Shown piece after piece: positions 40,390 to 50,324 of a stretch of DNA of 64,000 nt. Source of the stretch: Anaerolineales bacterium (lineage in GTDB: Bacteria; Chloroflexota; Anaerolineae; Anaerolineales; Villigracilaceae). The translations under genes were made by a program, and so were the position numbers. Location: contig JABWAU010000003.1 of the NCBI GenBank assembly GCA_013360875.1, positions 33,656 through 97,655 on the forward strand, read 5' to 3'. Below the pieces are notes generated by a model. That model was not told where the DNA came from. It saw only the letters and a list, made by a program, of their open reading frames with translations, and made no database searches. Position 1 is the stretch's first letter; each line of letters starts with the position of its first letter.

Positions 40390-41817
40390 TTATGGCGTCG
40401 TCGTTGCCTGCGCTTCAGGCGTGACCGAGCGCGCTGCCGCCTCTTCTGCCGTTTTCGGCATCCCGTTCATCACCCAGCGGATGAAGGCGTCCACCACATT
40501 CGACTTGAGTTTGGTCTTGGGTGGCATGACGCCAATTAACTCTTTGGTTGGGTCGGCAGGATCCATGATGGGGGTTCCCTGAATGACCTGCAACAGGTAA
40601 CTGTTCATGTCTCCCGCAATGAGGTTGTGATCCACATTATCGCCAGTGGTGAGAATTTCCTCATAAGAGGTCATCAGGTAATTATTGTTATCCTTGCCGG
40701 CGCGGTGGCAGGAGACGCAATAGCGTTTGACAATCGGCGCAATGTGAACGTCATACGACGGCACCTCGCCCTCTGCTAGCGGCGGGAAGAGTTCGGGGAT
40801 AACGGGCGCTTCGAAACGATCATCCCACGTATAACGCATGAAGAGAATGATGTAATCAATTTCACTGCGCGAGAGTTCGCCGCCATACGTCTTGCCGAAC
40901 GGCGGCATACCTGCATTGGGACGCCCGTAGGCAATTACCTCGTACATTGCACCATCGGTGATGGTGTACAGCACATCGCGGCTGTTGATGGGCGTGATTT
41001 CCTCGCCTTCGAGACCTTCCACGCCTTCGATGACCGCCACCGAGCCGTCGTCGCCGTGACACTCAACGCATTGGACGGAGTACAGGTCCTGCCCGGCGAC
41101 GATCTGATCCACCAATGTAGTTGGGACTTCGACCTCTTCCGGTTTGGGATACGCCGCGGCGCGCACACTAACGACGACGGTCATCGCAACCATCGCAATC
41201 GAGCCTGCCACCGTCACCCAAAGCGGGAGGCTGCGCCTGGTCGTTTCCTGATAGATCTCGCGCCTGAAAACGTAAAGCCCAATCAATACGACTAGTACTG
41301 CCGCCGGAATCCACAATCCGCCAATGGCTTGCAGGGTCGTAGATACGGCTAACTCTGCCGCGTCCGGAGCGGTGGGTAAACTCGCCATAACGGTCAGCAG
41401 GACGATGTCGAGAATGACCGTTCCCATCACGGTGAGGGAAAAGATGCGGCGGGAGTAATGCCGGTAAGGGGATCTGTCCAAAAACGGGAGGAGAGTCAAA
41501 ATGCCGAGACCGATGCTCGGAATCAGGACGGTCGCCAGCCATTCGATCTTGCCGATGATGGGAATCTGCCCGTAGAGTGCGAGGAATTTGAAGAGGAAGA
41601 GGAAATACCATTCGGGGCGTGGAAGGTAGGACGTGTCGCTGGGATCGGCTTTGGCTTCGGGCGCGACGCCGATGAACGCGGCGAGGACGAGGAGCAAAGC
41701 GAAGATGCCCAGTGACACAACGAGGTCTTTGAAGATGCTGTCGGGCCAGAAGCGTTCGCCGCGATTCAATTCCTGTTGATAACGTTCGTTGATTTTCTGT
41801 TTGATTTCGTCGTCCAT
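40390..41817 (-). CDS. qcrC: Menaquinol-cytochrome c reductase: cytochrome b C-terminal half fused to a dihaem cytochrome c
   Basis: This 475-residue membrane subunit of a bc-type complex begins with a subunit IV-like region: three helices with the quinol-site motif RPEWYFLFLFKF (about 66-77), then further helices to about residue 230. The C-terminal half has two c-type haem sites, CVECH (about 250-254) and CVSCH (about 367-371), with candidate axial Met in NAGMPPF and GVMPPK. The cytochrome c domain faces outside. It is the third gene of qcrA-qcrB-qcrC and converges with icd. The symbol is by analogy with Gram-positive qcrABC. Confidence 0.92.
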   Translation of the reverse strand: MDDEIKQKINERYQQELNRGERFWPDSIFKDLVVSLGIFALLLVLAAFIGVAPEAKADPSDTSYLPRPEWYFLFLFKFLALYGQIPIIGKIEWLATVLIPSIGLGILTLLPFLDRSPYRHYSRRIFSLTVMGTVILDIVLLTVMASLPTAPDAAELAVSTTLQAIGGLWIPAAVLVVLIGLYVFRREIYQETTRRSLPLWVTVAGSIAMVAMTVVVSVRAAAYPKPEEVEVPTTLVDQIVAGQDLYSVQCVECHGDDGSVAVIEGVEGLEGEEITPINSRDVLYTITDGAMYEVIAYGRPNAGMPPFGKTYGGELSRSEIDYIILFMRYTWDDRFEAPVIPELFPPLAEGEVPSYDVHIAPIVKRYCVSCHRAGKDNNNYLMTSYEEILTTGDNVDHNLIAGDMNSYLLQVIQGTPIMDPADPTKELIGVMPPKTKLKSNVVDAFIRWVMNGMPKTAEEAAARSVTPEAQATTTP

Positions 41818-41827
41818 GATTCTCTTC

Positions 41828-41934
41828 CCGTCATTGCGAGCGTTTTTGGCGAAGCAATCTCCTCTGGTTGCGCGGGATTCCTTCGGGGTATCTCGACTGC
41901 CTGCGTCTCGACCATCCCCCGCAATGACATTTGT
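41828..41934. repeat. GTCATTGCGAG...GCAATGACA repeat between qcrB and qcrC
   Basis: GTCATTGCGAGCG, CGAAGCAATCTCCTC, TCTCGACTGCC and CGCAATGACATT form the standard element. It lies inside the probable qcr operon. Confidence 0.7.
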
Positions 41935-42593
41935 TATTCATCCTTCTTCGGGAAATGCGACTCGCCGTGTTTGATGATGAGATAGAGGTGTACACCAATC
42001 AGGGCGGCGAGGGCGGCGGGCAACATCCAGATGTGACCGGAGAAAAAGCGCTGTAGCGTGAGGGCGCTCAGGTCGGGTCCGCCGCGCAATGCCTTGAGAA
42101 TGAATTCACCGACGAAGGGGACGGTACCTGCGATTTGCGTGCCGACGGTGGTCGCCCAGTACGCGCGCTGGTTCCACGGCAGGAGATAACCCGTGAAGCC
42201 CATGCCAAGCGTCGCCAGTAAAAGACCGACGCCGATCAGCCAGGTCAGTTCACGCGGATATTTGTAGGAGGCGGTCACGAAGACGCGCAGCATGTGAATG
42301 AAGACGATCAGCACCATCAGCGTCGCGCCCCAGTGATGGATGCCGCGGATCAGCCAGCCGAAGGCGACTCCCTCCATGATGTACTGAACCGAATCGTAGG
42401 CGTGATCGGGCGAGGGGGTGTAATAGACGGTGAGGAAGATGCCCGTTGCGCCCTGAAGAATAAAAAGGAACAGACTCGCAGAACCGAGGGTGTTCCACCA
42501 GTTGCCCTTCGGTTCGGGGCGGTCAAGGATGTTCTTGTAGATGTCGTTCAGCCCGAGGCGTTCATCCATCCAGTCAAATACTTTTTTCCACAT
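41934..42593 (-). CDS. qcrB: Menaquinol-cytochrome c reductase cytochrome b subunit (b6-type)
   Basis: This 219-residue four-helix b-type cytochrome carries two haems. Histidine pairs sit in helix B (IRGIHHWGATLMVLIVFIHMLR, about 83-104) and helix D (FFSGHIWMLPAALAALIGVHLYLIIKHG, about 184-211), at the usual spacing. The Qo-side GYLLPWNQRAYWATTVG is present. The split between this b6-like half and the subunit IV half in the next gene is the cytochrome b6f/Bacillus qcr layout. It lies 3 bp after the Rieske gene stop and is followed by a repeat. Confidence 0.94.
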   Translation of the reverse strand: MWKKVFDWMDERLGLNDIYKNILDRPEPKGNWWNTLGSASLFLFILQGATGIFLTVYYTPSPDHAYDSVQYIMEGVAFGWLIRGIHHWGATLMVLIVFIHMLRVFVTASYKYPRELTWLIGVGLLLATLGMGFTGYLLPWNQRAYWATTVGTQIAGTVPFVGEFILKALRGGPDLSALTLQRFFSGHIWMLPAALAALIGVHLYLIIKHGESHFPKKDE

Positions 42594-42596
42594 TGC

Positions 42597-43085
42597 TTAG
42601 GCTTCCTTGTAAAAGATCTCGAGCACACCTTCATCCGTAACGCGGAATTCTGCATAACGGTCAAGCGCTCGAGGCGGGGGACCGTCCAGCACCTCGCCCT
42701 GTTGACCGAATTTGGCGTCGTGGCACGGGCAGAGATAAACCTGATCGTTCTCGGACCAATTCACGGTGCAGGCGAGATGCGTGCATCGGCTGTTGAGGAT
42801 GAGCAGGTCGTTCGGGTCCTCCGATTTGCGGATGACGTATCCGCCGTGAGACGTGGCGGTTCGCTCCCAGCCGTTGACCTGCACGCGCGTGAACGAGAAG
42901 GGGGTAGGTTTGCCGACGGGGATGTCCAACAGTTTTCCGACGGGGATCCAGGCTTCCTTTGCGCTTTCGCGCAGAGCGGGGTCAATGAGGTAGGCGATAG
43001 TGGGAATGCCGATCACCGCGGTAATCAGTCCGCCGATGACGGCTGCGGCGCCCTTGATAAAGTCCCGCCTGTTGATTTCAGACAT
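42597..43085 (-). CDS. qcrA: Rieske iron-sulfur protein
   Basis: The 162-residue protein has a twin-arginine type N-terminus (NRRDFIKGAA, followed by a hydrophobic helix VIGGLITAVIGIPTIAYL), which would carry the folded [2Fe-2S] domain across the membrane and anchor it. Cluster ligands are CTHLAC (about 104-109) and CPCHDAKF (about 123-130), giving Cys-His and Cys-His pairs. The MSEINRRDF start at 43085 follows TTGGAGG. It is the first qcr gene; a minus-strand TATAAT at 43211-43216 could drive it. Confidence 0.95.
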   Translation of the reverse strand: MSEINRRDFIKGAAAVIGGLITAVIGIPTIAYLIDPALRESAKEAWIPVGKLLDIPVGKPTPFSFTRVQVNGWERTATSHGGYVIRKSEDPNDLLILNSRCTHLACTVNWSENDQVYLCPCHDAKFGQQGEVLDGPPPRALDRYAEFRVTDEGVLEIFYKEA

Positions 43086-43409
43086 ACACACCTCCAACGT
43101 CATGCAAATTGCGAGTGCGGCAGTTCTTGAAGCCTCCTCGAAACGACATGATTCGCAATGATGGAAAGTTTCGATTAGAATATGACCGTTTCACCAATTT
43201 TACATTCAGGATTATAAAGGTCAAGCCCCTCCTTATTGGAGGAAGTCTGAAACGAATAACCCATGAGCATTGTCACTTTTAATACCATGGACGAGGATGG
43301 GATAATCCGTCACATTCCCGAAATGCAAATATCGCGCGCAGGCTGCGCTCTCTGGCGCAAGCGCGGCATCCTGATTGCTGATTCTCATTATTATTTCAAG
43401 GAGGCATAG
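43086..43409. promoter_or_regulatory. Divergent promoter region between qcrA and sdhC
   Basis: No gene is visible. It holds a minus-strand TATAAT (43216-43211) suited to qcrABC, a small hairpin CCTCC-TTATT-GGAGG (43228-43242), and near the right end the sdhC ribosome-binding site AAGGAGGC (43398-43405). The plus-strand promoter of sdhCDAB is not clear. Confidence 0.45.
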
Positions 43410-43784
43410 ATGATCCTGAAAAGGAACGTCAGCCTTGCCACAGCGTTGCGGTATAAAGGGCAGGGCCCATACCTGACCTACATCCTGCACCGCATCGGCG
43501 GGCTGGGCATGGCAATCTTTGTGGCTGTCCACATTCTGGCGTCGTTTTTGGGCGGGGAGATCGGCGGTTTTCTGAACGACGTGTACAAAAACTGGGCTTT
43601 CCAGATCTTCATCTTCTTCTGCGCGCTGTTCCACGCCATCAACGGACTGCGCATCACCATCCTCGACCTGTGGCCCAAACTGCTGGATCATTCACGCGAA
43701 GCCATCTGGCTGGAGTGGGCGGTCTTCCTACCCCTGTTCGGCATCGCCGTCTTCGTCATTCTCAGCACGGCATTGGGAGGCTGA
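43410..43784 (+). CDS. sdhC: Succinate dehydrogenase cytochrome b subunit SdhC
   Basis: This 124-residue membrane anchor has three helices (about 25-48, 62-83 and 100-121). The signature LHRIGGLGMAIFVAVHIL (His27 and the second His) and HAINGLRITILDLWP are typical of SdhC, where a His ligates haem b. It starts with a strong AAGGAGGC site. It is first gene of sdhC-sdhD-sdhA-sdhB, with sdhD starting 1 bp after its stop. Confidence 0.9.
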   Translation: MILKRNVSLATALRYKGQGPYLTYILHRIGGLGMAIFVAVHILASFLGGEIGGFLNDVYKNWAFQIFIFFCALFHAINGLRITILDLWPKLLDHSREAIWLEWAVFLPLFGIAVFVILSTALGG

Positions 43785-43785
43785 C

Positions 43786-44220
43786 ATGGCAACGACAAAA
43801 CCCCGCATCCTTCCCCTGACCAAACGCGGTCTGAATTTCGAGATGTTGATGTGGCTGTTTACACGTCTCACCGCGCTGGCGATGTACGGATTGATCCTGA
43901 TTGCGATCATCGGCGCGTTGATCATGGGCGCCCGCACCCAGATGAATCTGGCGGACGTGCTGCGCTGGGGCTTCATGCCGAACTCCAGTCACGTGCAAAG
44001 CACGGAAGTGCCTGATTTGGCGCCCTGGTCCACTCCTTTCTGGAAGATAACCGCCAGCGTGCTTCTGTTGATCGCGGTGGCGCACGGTGTACACGGGTTG
44101 GTGGTCATCGCGGACGATTACATCGTGTCTTCGCGCGGGCGGAATATTGCCCGCATCATAAGCATCATCATGGTGATCGCGTTCAGCGCCATGGGGCTTT
44201 ACATTCTCTGGACTTCGTAG
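43786..44220 (+). CDS. sdhD: Succinate dehydrogenase membrane anchor subunit SdhD
   Basis: The 144-residue protein has three membrane helices (about 25-48, 80-105 and 115-138), with WLFTRLTALAMYGLILIA at the first and LLLIAVAHGVHGLVVIADDYI at the second, where His residues could ligate haem b. A loop of about 30 residues (ADVLRWGFMPNSSHVQSTEVPDL) separates them, longer than in E. coli. It is sandwiched between sdhC and sdhA, which fixes its identity. Confidence 0.87.
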   Translation: MATTKPRILPLTKRGLNFEMLMWLFTRLTALAMYGLILIAIIGALIMGARTQMNLADVLRWGFMPNSSHVQSTEVPDLAPWSTPFWKITASVLLLIAVAHGVHGLVVIADDYIVSSRGRNIARIISIIMVIAFSAMGLYILWTS

Positions 44221-44232
44221 GAGCAGCAATAC

Positions 44233-46026
44233 ATGGCAAATATTCATCAGTTCGATGTGGTGGTCGTCGGCGCGGGCGGTGCGGGACTTATGGCGGGGCT
44301 TTATGCTTCGCGCACCGCGAAGACGGCTGTGATCAGCAAACTCTATCCAACGCGTTCGCATACGGGCGCGGCGCAGGGCGGCATCGGCGCGGCGCTCGGC
44401 AACCTCGAGGAGGATAAGCCCGAATGGCACACCTATGACACGGTTAAAGGCTCCGATTACCTCGGCGACCAGGATGCCATCGAGTTCATGTGCAACGAGG
44501 CGATTGATGCGGTGATCGAACTCGAACACATGGGACTTCCCTTCGATCGCACGCCCGAGGGCCGCATCTCACAGCGACCGTTCGGCGGACACACCAATAA
44601 CGAAACCGGCAAGCCCGTGCGGCGCGCCTGTCACGCCGCCGACCGTACCGGTCACATGATTTTGCAAACCCTGTATCAGCAGTGTCTGAAGAACAAGGTG
44701 ACTTTCTTCGATGAATATCAGGTGCTGGATTTCATCATCGTCAACGGCAAAGCCGCGGGCGTGGTGGCTGTGGAACTTGCCACGGGCGAACTGCACACCT
44801 TTCATGCCAAGGCTGTGATCTTCGCCACAGGCGGACATGGACGTATCTTCGAAGTGACGTCCAACGCCTATGCCTATACGGGCGACGGCGCTGCGATCCT
44901 TCTCCGCCGGGGCCTTCCGCTCGAAGATATGGAATTTTTCCAATTTCATCCGACGGGCATCTACAAACTTGGCATCCTCATCACCGAAGGCGTGCGCGGT
45001 GAAGGCGGCGTCCTGATCAATGGCAGGGGCGAACGCTTCATGCCAAAGTACGCGCCAACCGTCAAGGACCTGGCTTCACGCGACGTGATCTCGCGCGCCA
45101 TTTACACCGAGATTCGCGAAGGACGCGGCGTCAACGGGCAGAATTACGTCTGGCTCGACGTGCGTCCCGAGTCGGTGATCAAGTATGCGGCGATGGACGG
45201 GCGCACCAACCCCGACGGCACCCCCTACACCATCACGGGGGAACAAGTCCTCGCCAAACTGCCGGATATCATTGACTTCTGCCGCGTCTATCTTGGCGTG
45301 GATCCCGTCACTCAGATGATGCCCATTCAACCTACCGCACATTACACCATGGGCGGTATCCCCACCAATAAATATGGCGAAGTGATAATTGACAGCCAGA
45401 ATACGGTTCTGCCGGGGCTGTATGCGGCTGGTGAATGCGCGTGCGTCTCTGTGCATGGCGCGAACCGCCTCGGCACAAATTCCCTGCTCGACCTGGTCGT
45501 CTTCGGCAAGCATGCGGGGCTGAAAGCCGCAGAGTATGCCAAACATGCCGATTTCGAGCCTCTGCCTGCCGATCCAGAAGCAGAAGCCAGGGCGCAGTTC
45601 GAAGCGTTGAGAAACGGTTCCGGCAAAGAAAATGCGTTCGACATTTCCACCGACATGAAGAAAGTCATGTTCGAGGAAGTCAGCATTTACCGCAACGAAA
45701 AAGGGATGAAAGCCGCCCTCGAAAAAATCGCCGAATGGAAGGAGCGCTACAAACACATCCGCGTGCAGGATACCGGCCGAGTCTTCAACACCGAACTGCT
45801 CAACGCCTGGGAACTTGGCAACATGCTCGACGTTGCCGAAGTGGTGGCGGCATGCGCCTTGAACCGCAGGGAGTCGCGCGGCGGGCATTCGCGCGAGGAC
45901 TACCCCGAACGCGACGACCAAAACTGGATGAAGCACACGCTGGCTTGGAAGCAGGACGGCAAGGTCAAGATTGATTACAAGCCCGTCGTGGTCACGAAAT
46001 ATCAACCCAAGAAGAGAGTCTACTAA
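44233..46026 (+). CDS. sdhA: Succinate dehydrogenase flavoprotein subunit
   Basis: SdhA oxidises succinate to fumarate with covalent FAD. The 597-residue protein has the Rossmann motif [17 protein letters not shown], the FAD-attachment His in [15 protein letters not shown] (about 42-56), the active-site blocks QFHPTGI and [12 protein letters not shown], the catalytic Arg region [20 protein letters not shown] and [13 protein letters not shown]. The C-terminal helical region ends KYQPKKRVY, as usual. It follows sdhD by 12 bp with AGGAGC. Long antisense frames are shadows. Confidence 0.97.
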   Translation: MANIHQFDVVVVGAGGAGLMAGLYASRTAKTAVISKLYPTRSHTGAAQGGIGAALGNLEEDKPEWHTYDTVKGSDYLGDQDAIEFMCNEAIDAVIELEHMGLPFDRTPEGRISQRPFGGHTNNETGKPVRRACHAADRTGHMILQTLYQQCLKNKVTFFDEYQVLDFIIVNGKAAGVVAVELATGELHTFHAKAVIFATGGHGRIFEVTSNAYAYTGDGAAILLRRGLPLEDMEFFQFHPTGIYKLGILITEGVRGEGGVLINGRGERFMPKYAPTVKDLASRDVISRAIYTEIREGRGVNGQNYVWLDVRPESVIKYAAMDGRTNPDGTPYTITGEQVLAKLPDIIDFCRVYLGVDPVTQMMPIQPTAHYTMGGIPTNKYGEVIIDSQNTVLPGLYAAGECACVSVHGANRLGTNSLLDLVVFGKHAGLKAAEYAKHADFEPLPADPEAEARAQFEALRNGSGKENAFDISTDMKKVMFEEVSIYRNEKGMKAALEKIAEWKERYKHIRVQDTGRVFNTELLNAWELGNMLDVAEVVAACALNRRESRGGHSREDYPERDDQNWMKHTLAWKQDGKVKIDYKPVVVTKYQPKKRVY

Positions 46027-46151
46027 TCTTCCTCGCGCTGAGCGGAACAGAGTGAAGACGAAGCGCAGTACATAAATTGCCCTTGCCAAAGGCACGCTAC
46101 GCAGTCGCCTTCGTGTTGACACACTCCGCTCAGGGCGGAAAAGAGGAACTT
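46027..46151. other. Spacer between sdhA and sdhB with repeat-like sequence
   Basis: CGCGCTGAGCGGAACAGAGTG and GACACACTCCGCTCAGGGCGG are partly complementary, so the spacer can fold into a long imperfect hairpin. It could modulate sdhB expression or be another dispersed repeat. Confidence 0.4.
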
Positions 46152-46859
46152 ATGCAGGTTACTTTAAAAGTCTTTCGTTACAATCCCGAAGCGGACAAGT
46201 CGTTCCGCTACGAGATTTACACGCTCGAAGCCGAAGAGACCGACCGCATCCTCGACCTGCTCGAAAAAGTGAAGGGCTACAACGACGGCACGCTGTCGTT
46301 CCGCCGTTCGTGCGCGCACGGCGTGTGCGGCTCGGATGCGATGCGCATCAACGGACGCAACATGCTGGCGTGCAAGGCATTGGTGCGCGACGTGGGCGAC
46401 AAGATCACGGTCGAGCCGCTGCTTGGCTTGAAGGTGGTCAAGGACCTGATCGTGGATATGGAGCCGTTCTTCGACAACTACAAGAAGATCCTTCCGTATT
46501 TCATCAATGACTCCCCGCTTCCCGCCGACGGAAAGGAGCGGCTCCAGTCACCCGAAGAGCGCGCCCGCTTCGACGAGACGACCAAGTGCATCCTGTGCGC
46601 GGCTTGCACCACCTCCTGCCCGTCGTTCTGGGCGAGCGACCAGTATTACGGTCCCGCCGCGCTGGTGACCGCCCACCGCTTCATCTTCGACAGCCGCGAC
46701 GAAGCCGCCTCCGAGCGCATGCACATCATCGCCGAGACGGATGGACTGGCGCGCTGTCATACCGCCTACAACTGTACGCTCGCCTGCCCGCGCGAGATCC
46801 CCATCACGAAGGCGATTGGTGAGTTGAAGATGGCGACGATTACGGGGAAGGTGGAGTGA
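46152..46859 (+). CDS. sdhB: Succinate dehydrogenase iron-sulfur subunit
   Basis: The 235-residue protein carries three iron-sulfur clusters: [2Fe-2S] ligands in SCAHGVCGSDAMRINGRNMLAC (positions about 52-73), [4Fe-4S] in CILCAACTTSCP (about 138-149) and [3Fe-4S] in CHTAYNCTLACPREIP (about 198-213). It begins MQVTLKVFRYNPEADKSF; the earlier in-frame ATG at 46077 is in the repeat-like spacer. The AGAGGAAC site precedes the start. It completes sdhCDAB and is followed by a terminator. Confidence 0.96.
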   Translation: MQVTLKVFRYNPEADKSFRYEIYTLEAEETDRILDLLEKVKGYNDGTLSFRRSCAHGVCGSDAMRINGRNMLACKALVRDVGDKITVEPLLGLKVVKDLIVDMEPFFDNYKKILPYFINDSPLPADGKERLQSPEERARFDETTKCILCAACTTSCPSFWASDQYYGPAALVTAHRFIFDSRDEAASERMHIIAETDGLARCHTAYNCTLACPREIPITKAIGELKMATITGKVE

Positions 46860-46895
46860 GAAAGTAATCAGTAAACAGTGAGTGGTGAACAGAGG

Positions 46896-46920
46896 GACCG
46901 CGCGAGCAGCGCGGTCTTTT
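46896..46920 (+). terminator. Rho-independent terminator after sdhB
   Basis: GACCGCGC, loop GAGCA, GCGCGGTC then TTTT. Confidence 0.85.
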
Positions 46921-46971
46921 GGTTGTATACTTGTGACGACTGCAACGCAAACCGTTTTCCGGGGAGGGAAC

Positions 46972-48552
46972 ATGATTTCAAAAGAGAAATATATCCTTGC
47001 GATGGACCTCGGCACCTCGGGTCCCAAAGTGGCTCTGTTTTCCTCGCAGGGTGAAATGCTCGGCAGTGAGTTCGAGGAAACGAAACTCCTGCTCTTTTCC
47101 GACGGCGGGGCGGAACAATCTCCCGACGATTGGTGGGATGCCATTCAACGAGCAGCAAAACGGTTGCTATCGAGATGTCTCTTCGCAAACGAAGACATCG
47201 TCGCCATCGCCATCACCGGTCAATGGGCGGGGACGGTGGCAGTGGATAAAGAGGGCAGCGCGCTGGGCAACGCCATCATCTGGATGGACTCGCGCGGCGG
47301 ACCGCAGATCCAGCAGATCGCCGGCGGGGCGCTCAACATCCAGGGTTATTCGCCGATAAAGCTTTTCCAGTGGATACGTCTGACCGGCGGCGCGCCAGCC
47401 ATCGCGGGAAAAGATCCCATTGCCCACATCCTTTACCTCAAGCACAACCGCCCCGACATCTACCAACAAACCTTCAAGTTCCTGGAACCGATAGACTACA
47501 TCGGTCTCCGCCTGACCGGGCGATTTGCCGCGTCCTTCGATTCGATCTCCCTCCACTGGCTGACAGATAACCGGGACATTCGAAACGTCAGATACGATTC
47601 CCGCCTCATCAGGATGTCCGGCATCGACGCCTCGAAACTCCCGCACCTCCAGCCTGCCAACTCGACCCTGGGCTTTTTGCTCCCCCGCGTCGCCCGAGCC
47701 TGGGGCTTGACCGAAAACGTCCAGGTGGTGATCGGCTCGCCGGATGTCCACTCCGCCGCGGTCGGTTCCGGTACGGTGCGGGATTTCGAGACTCACCTCT
47801 ACATCGGCACCTCCGCATGGATCACGTGTCACGTCCCCTTCAAAAAGACCGACCTGACTCACAGCATCGCCGCGCTTCCCTCCGCCATACCGGGGCGTTA
47901 CCTGCTCACCGACGCACAGGAATGCGCGGGAGCCTGCCTGCAATCCCTGCGTGATAACATCCTCTTCCATCGGGATGCACTATCGAACGGTGAAAAGCCA
48001 GCAAACGCCTATAAACTTTTCGACCAGATCACAGAGCGGACGCCAGCCGGAAGCGGCAAACTGATCTTCCTGCCCTGGCTGTACGGCGAACGCGCACCCG
48101 TGGACGACCGCTTCGTGCGCGGTGGATTCTTCAACCTGTCACTGCAAACTACGCGCGAGCACATGGTGCGCGCCGTGTTCGAGGGTGTGGCGTACAATTC
48201 GCGCTGGCTGTTGGGTTACGTGGAGAGGCTCATCGGGAGGCGCGCCGAGGCAGTCAACATGGTCGGCGGCGGGGCGAAGTCGGATATTTGGTGCCAGATC
48301 CATGCCGACGTTATGGACCGGCCAATCCGCCAGATGAAGGACCCGATAGAGGTCAACGTGCGCGGCGCGGCGCTGCTGGCGTCCGCCGCGCTGGGATTCA
48401 TCCAGTATGATGACATCGTCTCGCGCGTGCCTGTGGCAAAGACTTATACACCCAATCCCGATAATCGAAAGATCTACGATGAATTGTTCCGGGAATTCAC
48501 AGCGATCTATGAAAGCAACAAAAAGATTTTTGCCCGGTTGAATCGAAATTAG
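46972..48552 (+). CDS. FGGY-family carbohydrate kinase (xylulokinase-like)
   Basis: This 526-residue ATP-dependent sugar kinase has the two FGGY halves. The N-terminal ATP-site motif is ILAMDLGTSGPKVALFSSQG; WMDSRGGPQ and the C-terminal FLPWLYGERAPVDDRFVRGGFF and MVGGGAKSDIWCQIHADVMD are characteristic of xylulokinase-related members. The sugar cannot be fixed from sequence. The start at 46972 has GGGGAGGG; the in-frame extension is the terminator region. TATACT lies at about 46926. The S1P-lyase-like gene follows by 79 bp, so the two may be functionally linked. Confidence 0.87.
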   Translation: MISKEKYILAMDLGTSGPKVALFSSQGEMLGSEFEETKLLLFSDGGAEQSPDDWWDAIQRAAKRLLSRCLFANEDIVAIAITGQWAGTVAVDKEGSALGNAIIWMDSRGGPQIQQIAGGALNIQGYSPIKLFQWIRLTGGAPAIAGKDPIAHILYLKHNRPDIYQQTFKFLEPIDYIGLRLTGRFAASFDSISLHWLTDNRDIRNVRYDSRLIRMSGIDASKLPHLQPANSTLGFLLPRVARAWGLTENVQVVIGSPDVHSAAVGSGTVRDFETHLYIGTSAWITCHVPFKKTDLTHSIAALPSAIPGRYLLTDAQECAGACLQSLRDNILFHRDALSNGEKPANAYKLFDQITERTPAGSGKLIFLPWLYGERAPVDDRFVRGGFFNLSLQTTREHMVRAVFEGVAYNSRWLLGYVERLIGRRAEAVNMVGGGAKSDIWCQIHADVMDRPIRQMKDPIEVNVRGAALLASAALGFIQYDDIVSRVPVAKTYTPNPDNRKIYDELFREFTAIYESNKKIFARLNRN

Positions 48553-48565
48553 TATTCAATGCAAG

Positions 48566-48614
48566 TCGCTGGTCTCGATACGGTGATGAACACGCCTGCT
48601 CGACCAGCGGCGCA
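48566..48614. repeat. Half copy of the GGTCTCGATACGG...GCTCGACCAGC repeat
   Basis: GCTGGTCTCGATACGGTG and CCTGCTCGACCAGCGG are complementary ends enclosing 14 bp, the smallest form of the family seen at 10.4 kb. Confidence 0.6.
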
Positions 48615-48631
48615 AGAATATACGGAGCACC

Positions 48632-50128
48632 ATGAACTGGGAAGAATTTCTCTTCAAGAATCTGGGGCAGATGAATCCGCGCCTCGTCGCATGGATCGAA
48701 AAAAGACTCAGGAAGATTCCATCCTTCAGTCGGAAGATCGAAAAAGAATACGACGACATGATGGCTGGGCTGGAAGGTTCCGTCAAGCCGTATAAAAACA
48801 AACTGGCAACCTTCACGCAACTCCCGGAAACCGGTCGCGACCGCGCGGAGATTTTGCGTGACATGGAAACCATGCGCGCTCAAGAAGAGACAGCCTGGAA
48901 AGACGGCTTTGTCTCCGGCGCGGTCTATCACGGCGACCAGGAACATATTGATTTTCTAAATCGGGTGTACGCGCTCAACTCGCAAAGCAACCCCCTCCAT
49001 GCAGATGTGTGGCCCAGCGCCGCCAAGTTCGACGCCGAGGTCGTCGCCATGACCGCGCACATGCTTAACAGTCCAAACGCCTGCGGCACAGTGTCCTCCG
49101 GCGGCACGGAGAGCATCCTGCTGGCGATGAAGACCTATCGCGATTGGGCACGCGAGACGAAGGGCATTACCAAACCGGAAATGATCGTTCCGGTCACCGC
49201 GCACGCCGCGTTCGACAAGGCGAGCCAGTATTTTGGGATCAGGATGATCCACATCCCGGTCGATTCGAGTTTCCGCGCGGATGTGGAGGCGGCGCGTGGA
49301 GCCGTCAGCGGGAATACGGTTGTGATCGTGGGGTCAGCCCCCTCGTTCCCGCATGGAGCCGTTGATCCGATCGAGGAATTATCCGAACTGGCGCGTGAGA
49401 ATCAGATCGGCTTCCACACCGATGCCTGCCTCGGCGGATTCGTCCTGCCGTGGGCGGAGCGACTTGGTGTTCCCGTCCCGAAGTTCGATTTCCGTCTGCC
49501 GGGAGTCACATCCATTTCGGTGGATACCCACAAATACGGATATGCCGCCAAAGGTACATCCGTAATCCTGTATCGGGATCAGGAATTACGGCATTATCAA
49601 TATTACACGGCAACGGATTGGCCTGGTGGCTTGTATTTCTCGCCGACTTTCGCGGGAAGCCGTCCCGGCGCGTTGAGCGCGGCGTGCTGGGCGGCGCTGA
49701 CTTCCATCGGCGCGCAGGGATACATGGACGCCACGCAGAAGATCCTTGCGACGGCGGAAGTCATCAAACAGGGGATTCGTGAGATTCCCGAATTGCGCGT
49801 GCTTGGCGACCCATTGTTTGTGATCGCGTTCGCCTCGGACACGCTCGACATCTACAAGGTACTCGATCAGATGAAGCGCAAAAATTGGAGCCTGAACGGA
49901 TTGCATAGACCTCCGTGCGCGCATATTTGTGTCACATTGCGGCATACGCAGCCGGGCGTTGCGGAGCGGTTCGTGGAGGATTTGCGCGAGTCGGTCGAGT
50001 ACGTCAAGGCGCATTCCGAGGAAACGGGAGGCATGGCTCCAATCTATGGCATGGCGGCGACCATGCCCATGCGCGGGCTGGTTGGGGATATGTTGAAGAA
50101 GTATCTGGATTTGATATTCAAGGCTTGA
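48632..50128 (+). CDS. PLP-dependent decarboxylase of the sphingosine-1-phosphate lyase type
   Basis: The 498-residue group II PLP enzyme most resembles sphingosine-1-phosphate lyase, which cleaves long-chain base phosphates to a fatty aldehyde and phosphoethanolamine. Seen are the substrate/PLP motif [50 protein letters not shown] and the PLP Lys301 in [34 protein letters not shown] matches S1P lyases closely, distinguishing it from glutamate or tyrosine decarboxylases. The N-terminal 60 residues lack the eukaryotic membrane anchor. Length fits. Start at 48632 has GGAGC. Confidence 0.88.
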   Translation: MNWEEFLFKNLGQMNPRLVAWIEKRLRKIPSFSRKIEKEYDDMMAGLEGSVKPYKNKLATFTQLPETGRDRAEILRDMETMRAQEETAWKDGFVSGAVYHGDQEHIDFLNRVYALNSQSNPLHADVWPSAAKFDAEVVAMTAHMLNSPNACGTVSSGGTESILLAMKTYRDWARETKGITKPEMIVPVTAHAAFDKASQYFGIRMIHIPVDSSFRADVEAARGAVSGNTVVIVGSAPSFPHGAVDPIEELSELARENQIGFHTDACLGGFVLPWAERLGVPVPKFDFRLPGVTSISVDTHKYGYAAKGTSVILYRDQELRHYQYYTATDWPGGLYFSPTFAGSRPGALSAACWAALTSIGAQGYMDATQKILATAEVIKQGIREIPELRVLGDPLFVIAFASDTLDIYKVLDQMKRKNWSLNGLHRPPCAHICVTLRHTQPGVAERFVEDLRESVEYVKAHSEETGGMAPIYGMAATMPMRGLVGDMLKKYLDLIFKA

Positions 50129-50142
50129 GAGTGACACTTGAA

Positions 50143-50272
50143 TTTGTCATTTCGACGAGCGCAGCGACAATTGTCATTTCGACGAGCCTTGTCCCGAGCG
50201 CAGCGAGGGAGCAGCGAGGAGAAATCTTCCCCTGGCTGAGTCAAAGATTTCTCCCTTCGGTCGAAATGATAA
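50143..50272. repeat. GTCATTTCGACGAGC repeat, copy 1
   Basis: GTCATTTCGACGAGCGCAGC occurs twice in tandem; GGAGAAATCTTCCCC and AAAGATTTCTCCC are complementary and the right end TTCGGTCGAAATGATAA complements the left end. Confidence 0.75.
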
Positions 50273-50324
50273 AACCATCAATACCGGTGTTGGTTTTCCG
50301 GTGAAACTCACTATAATCAGTAGA

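Noticed and set aside
46077..46151. Longer SdhB start at 46077
   Set aside because: The extra 25 residues come from the repeat-like spacer; MQVTLKVFRYNP has a ribosome-binding site and matches the family start.
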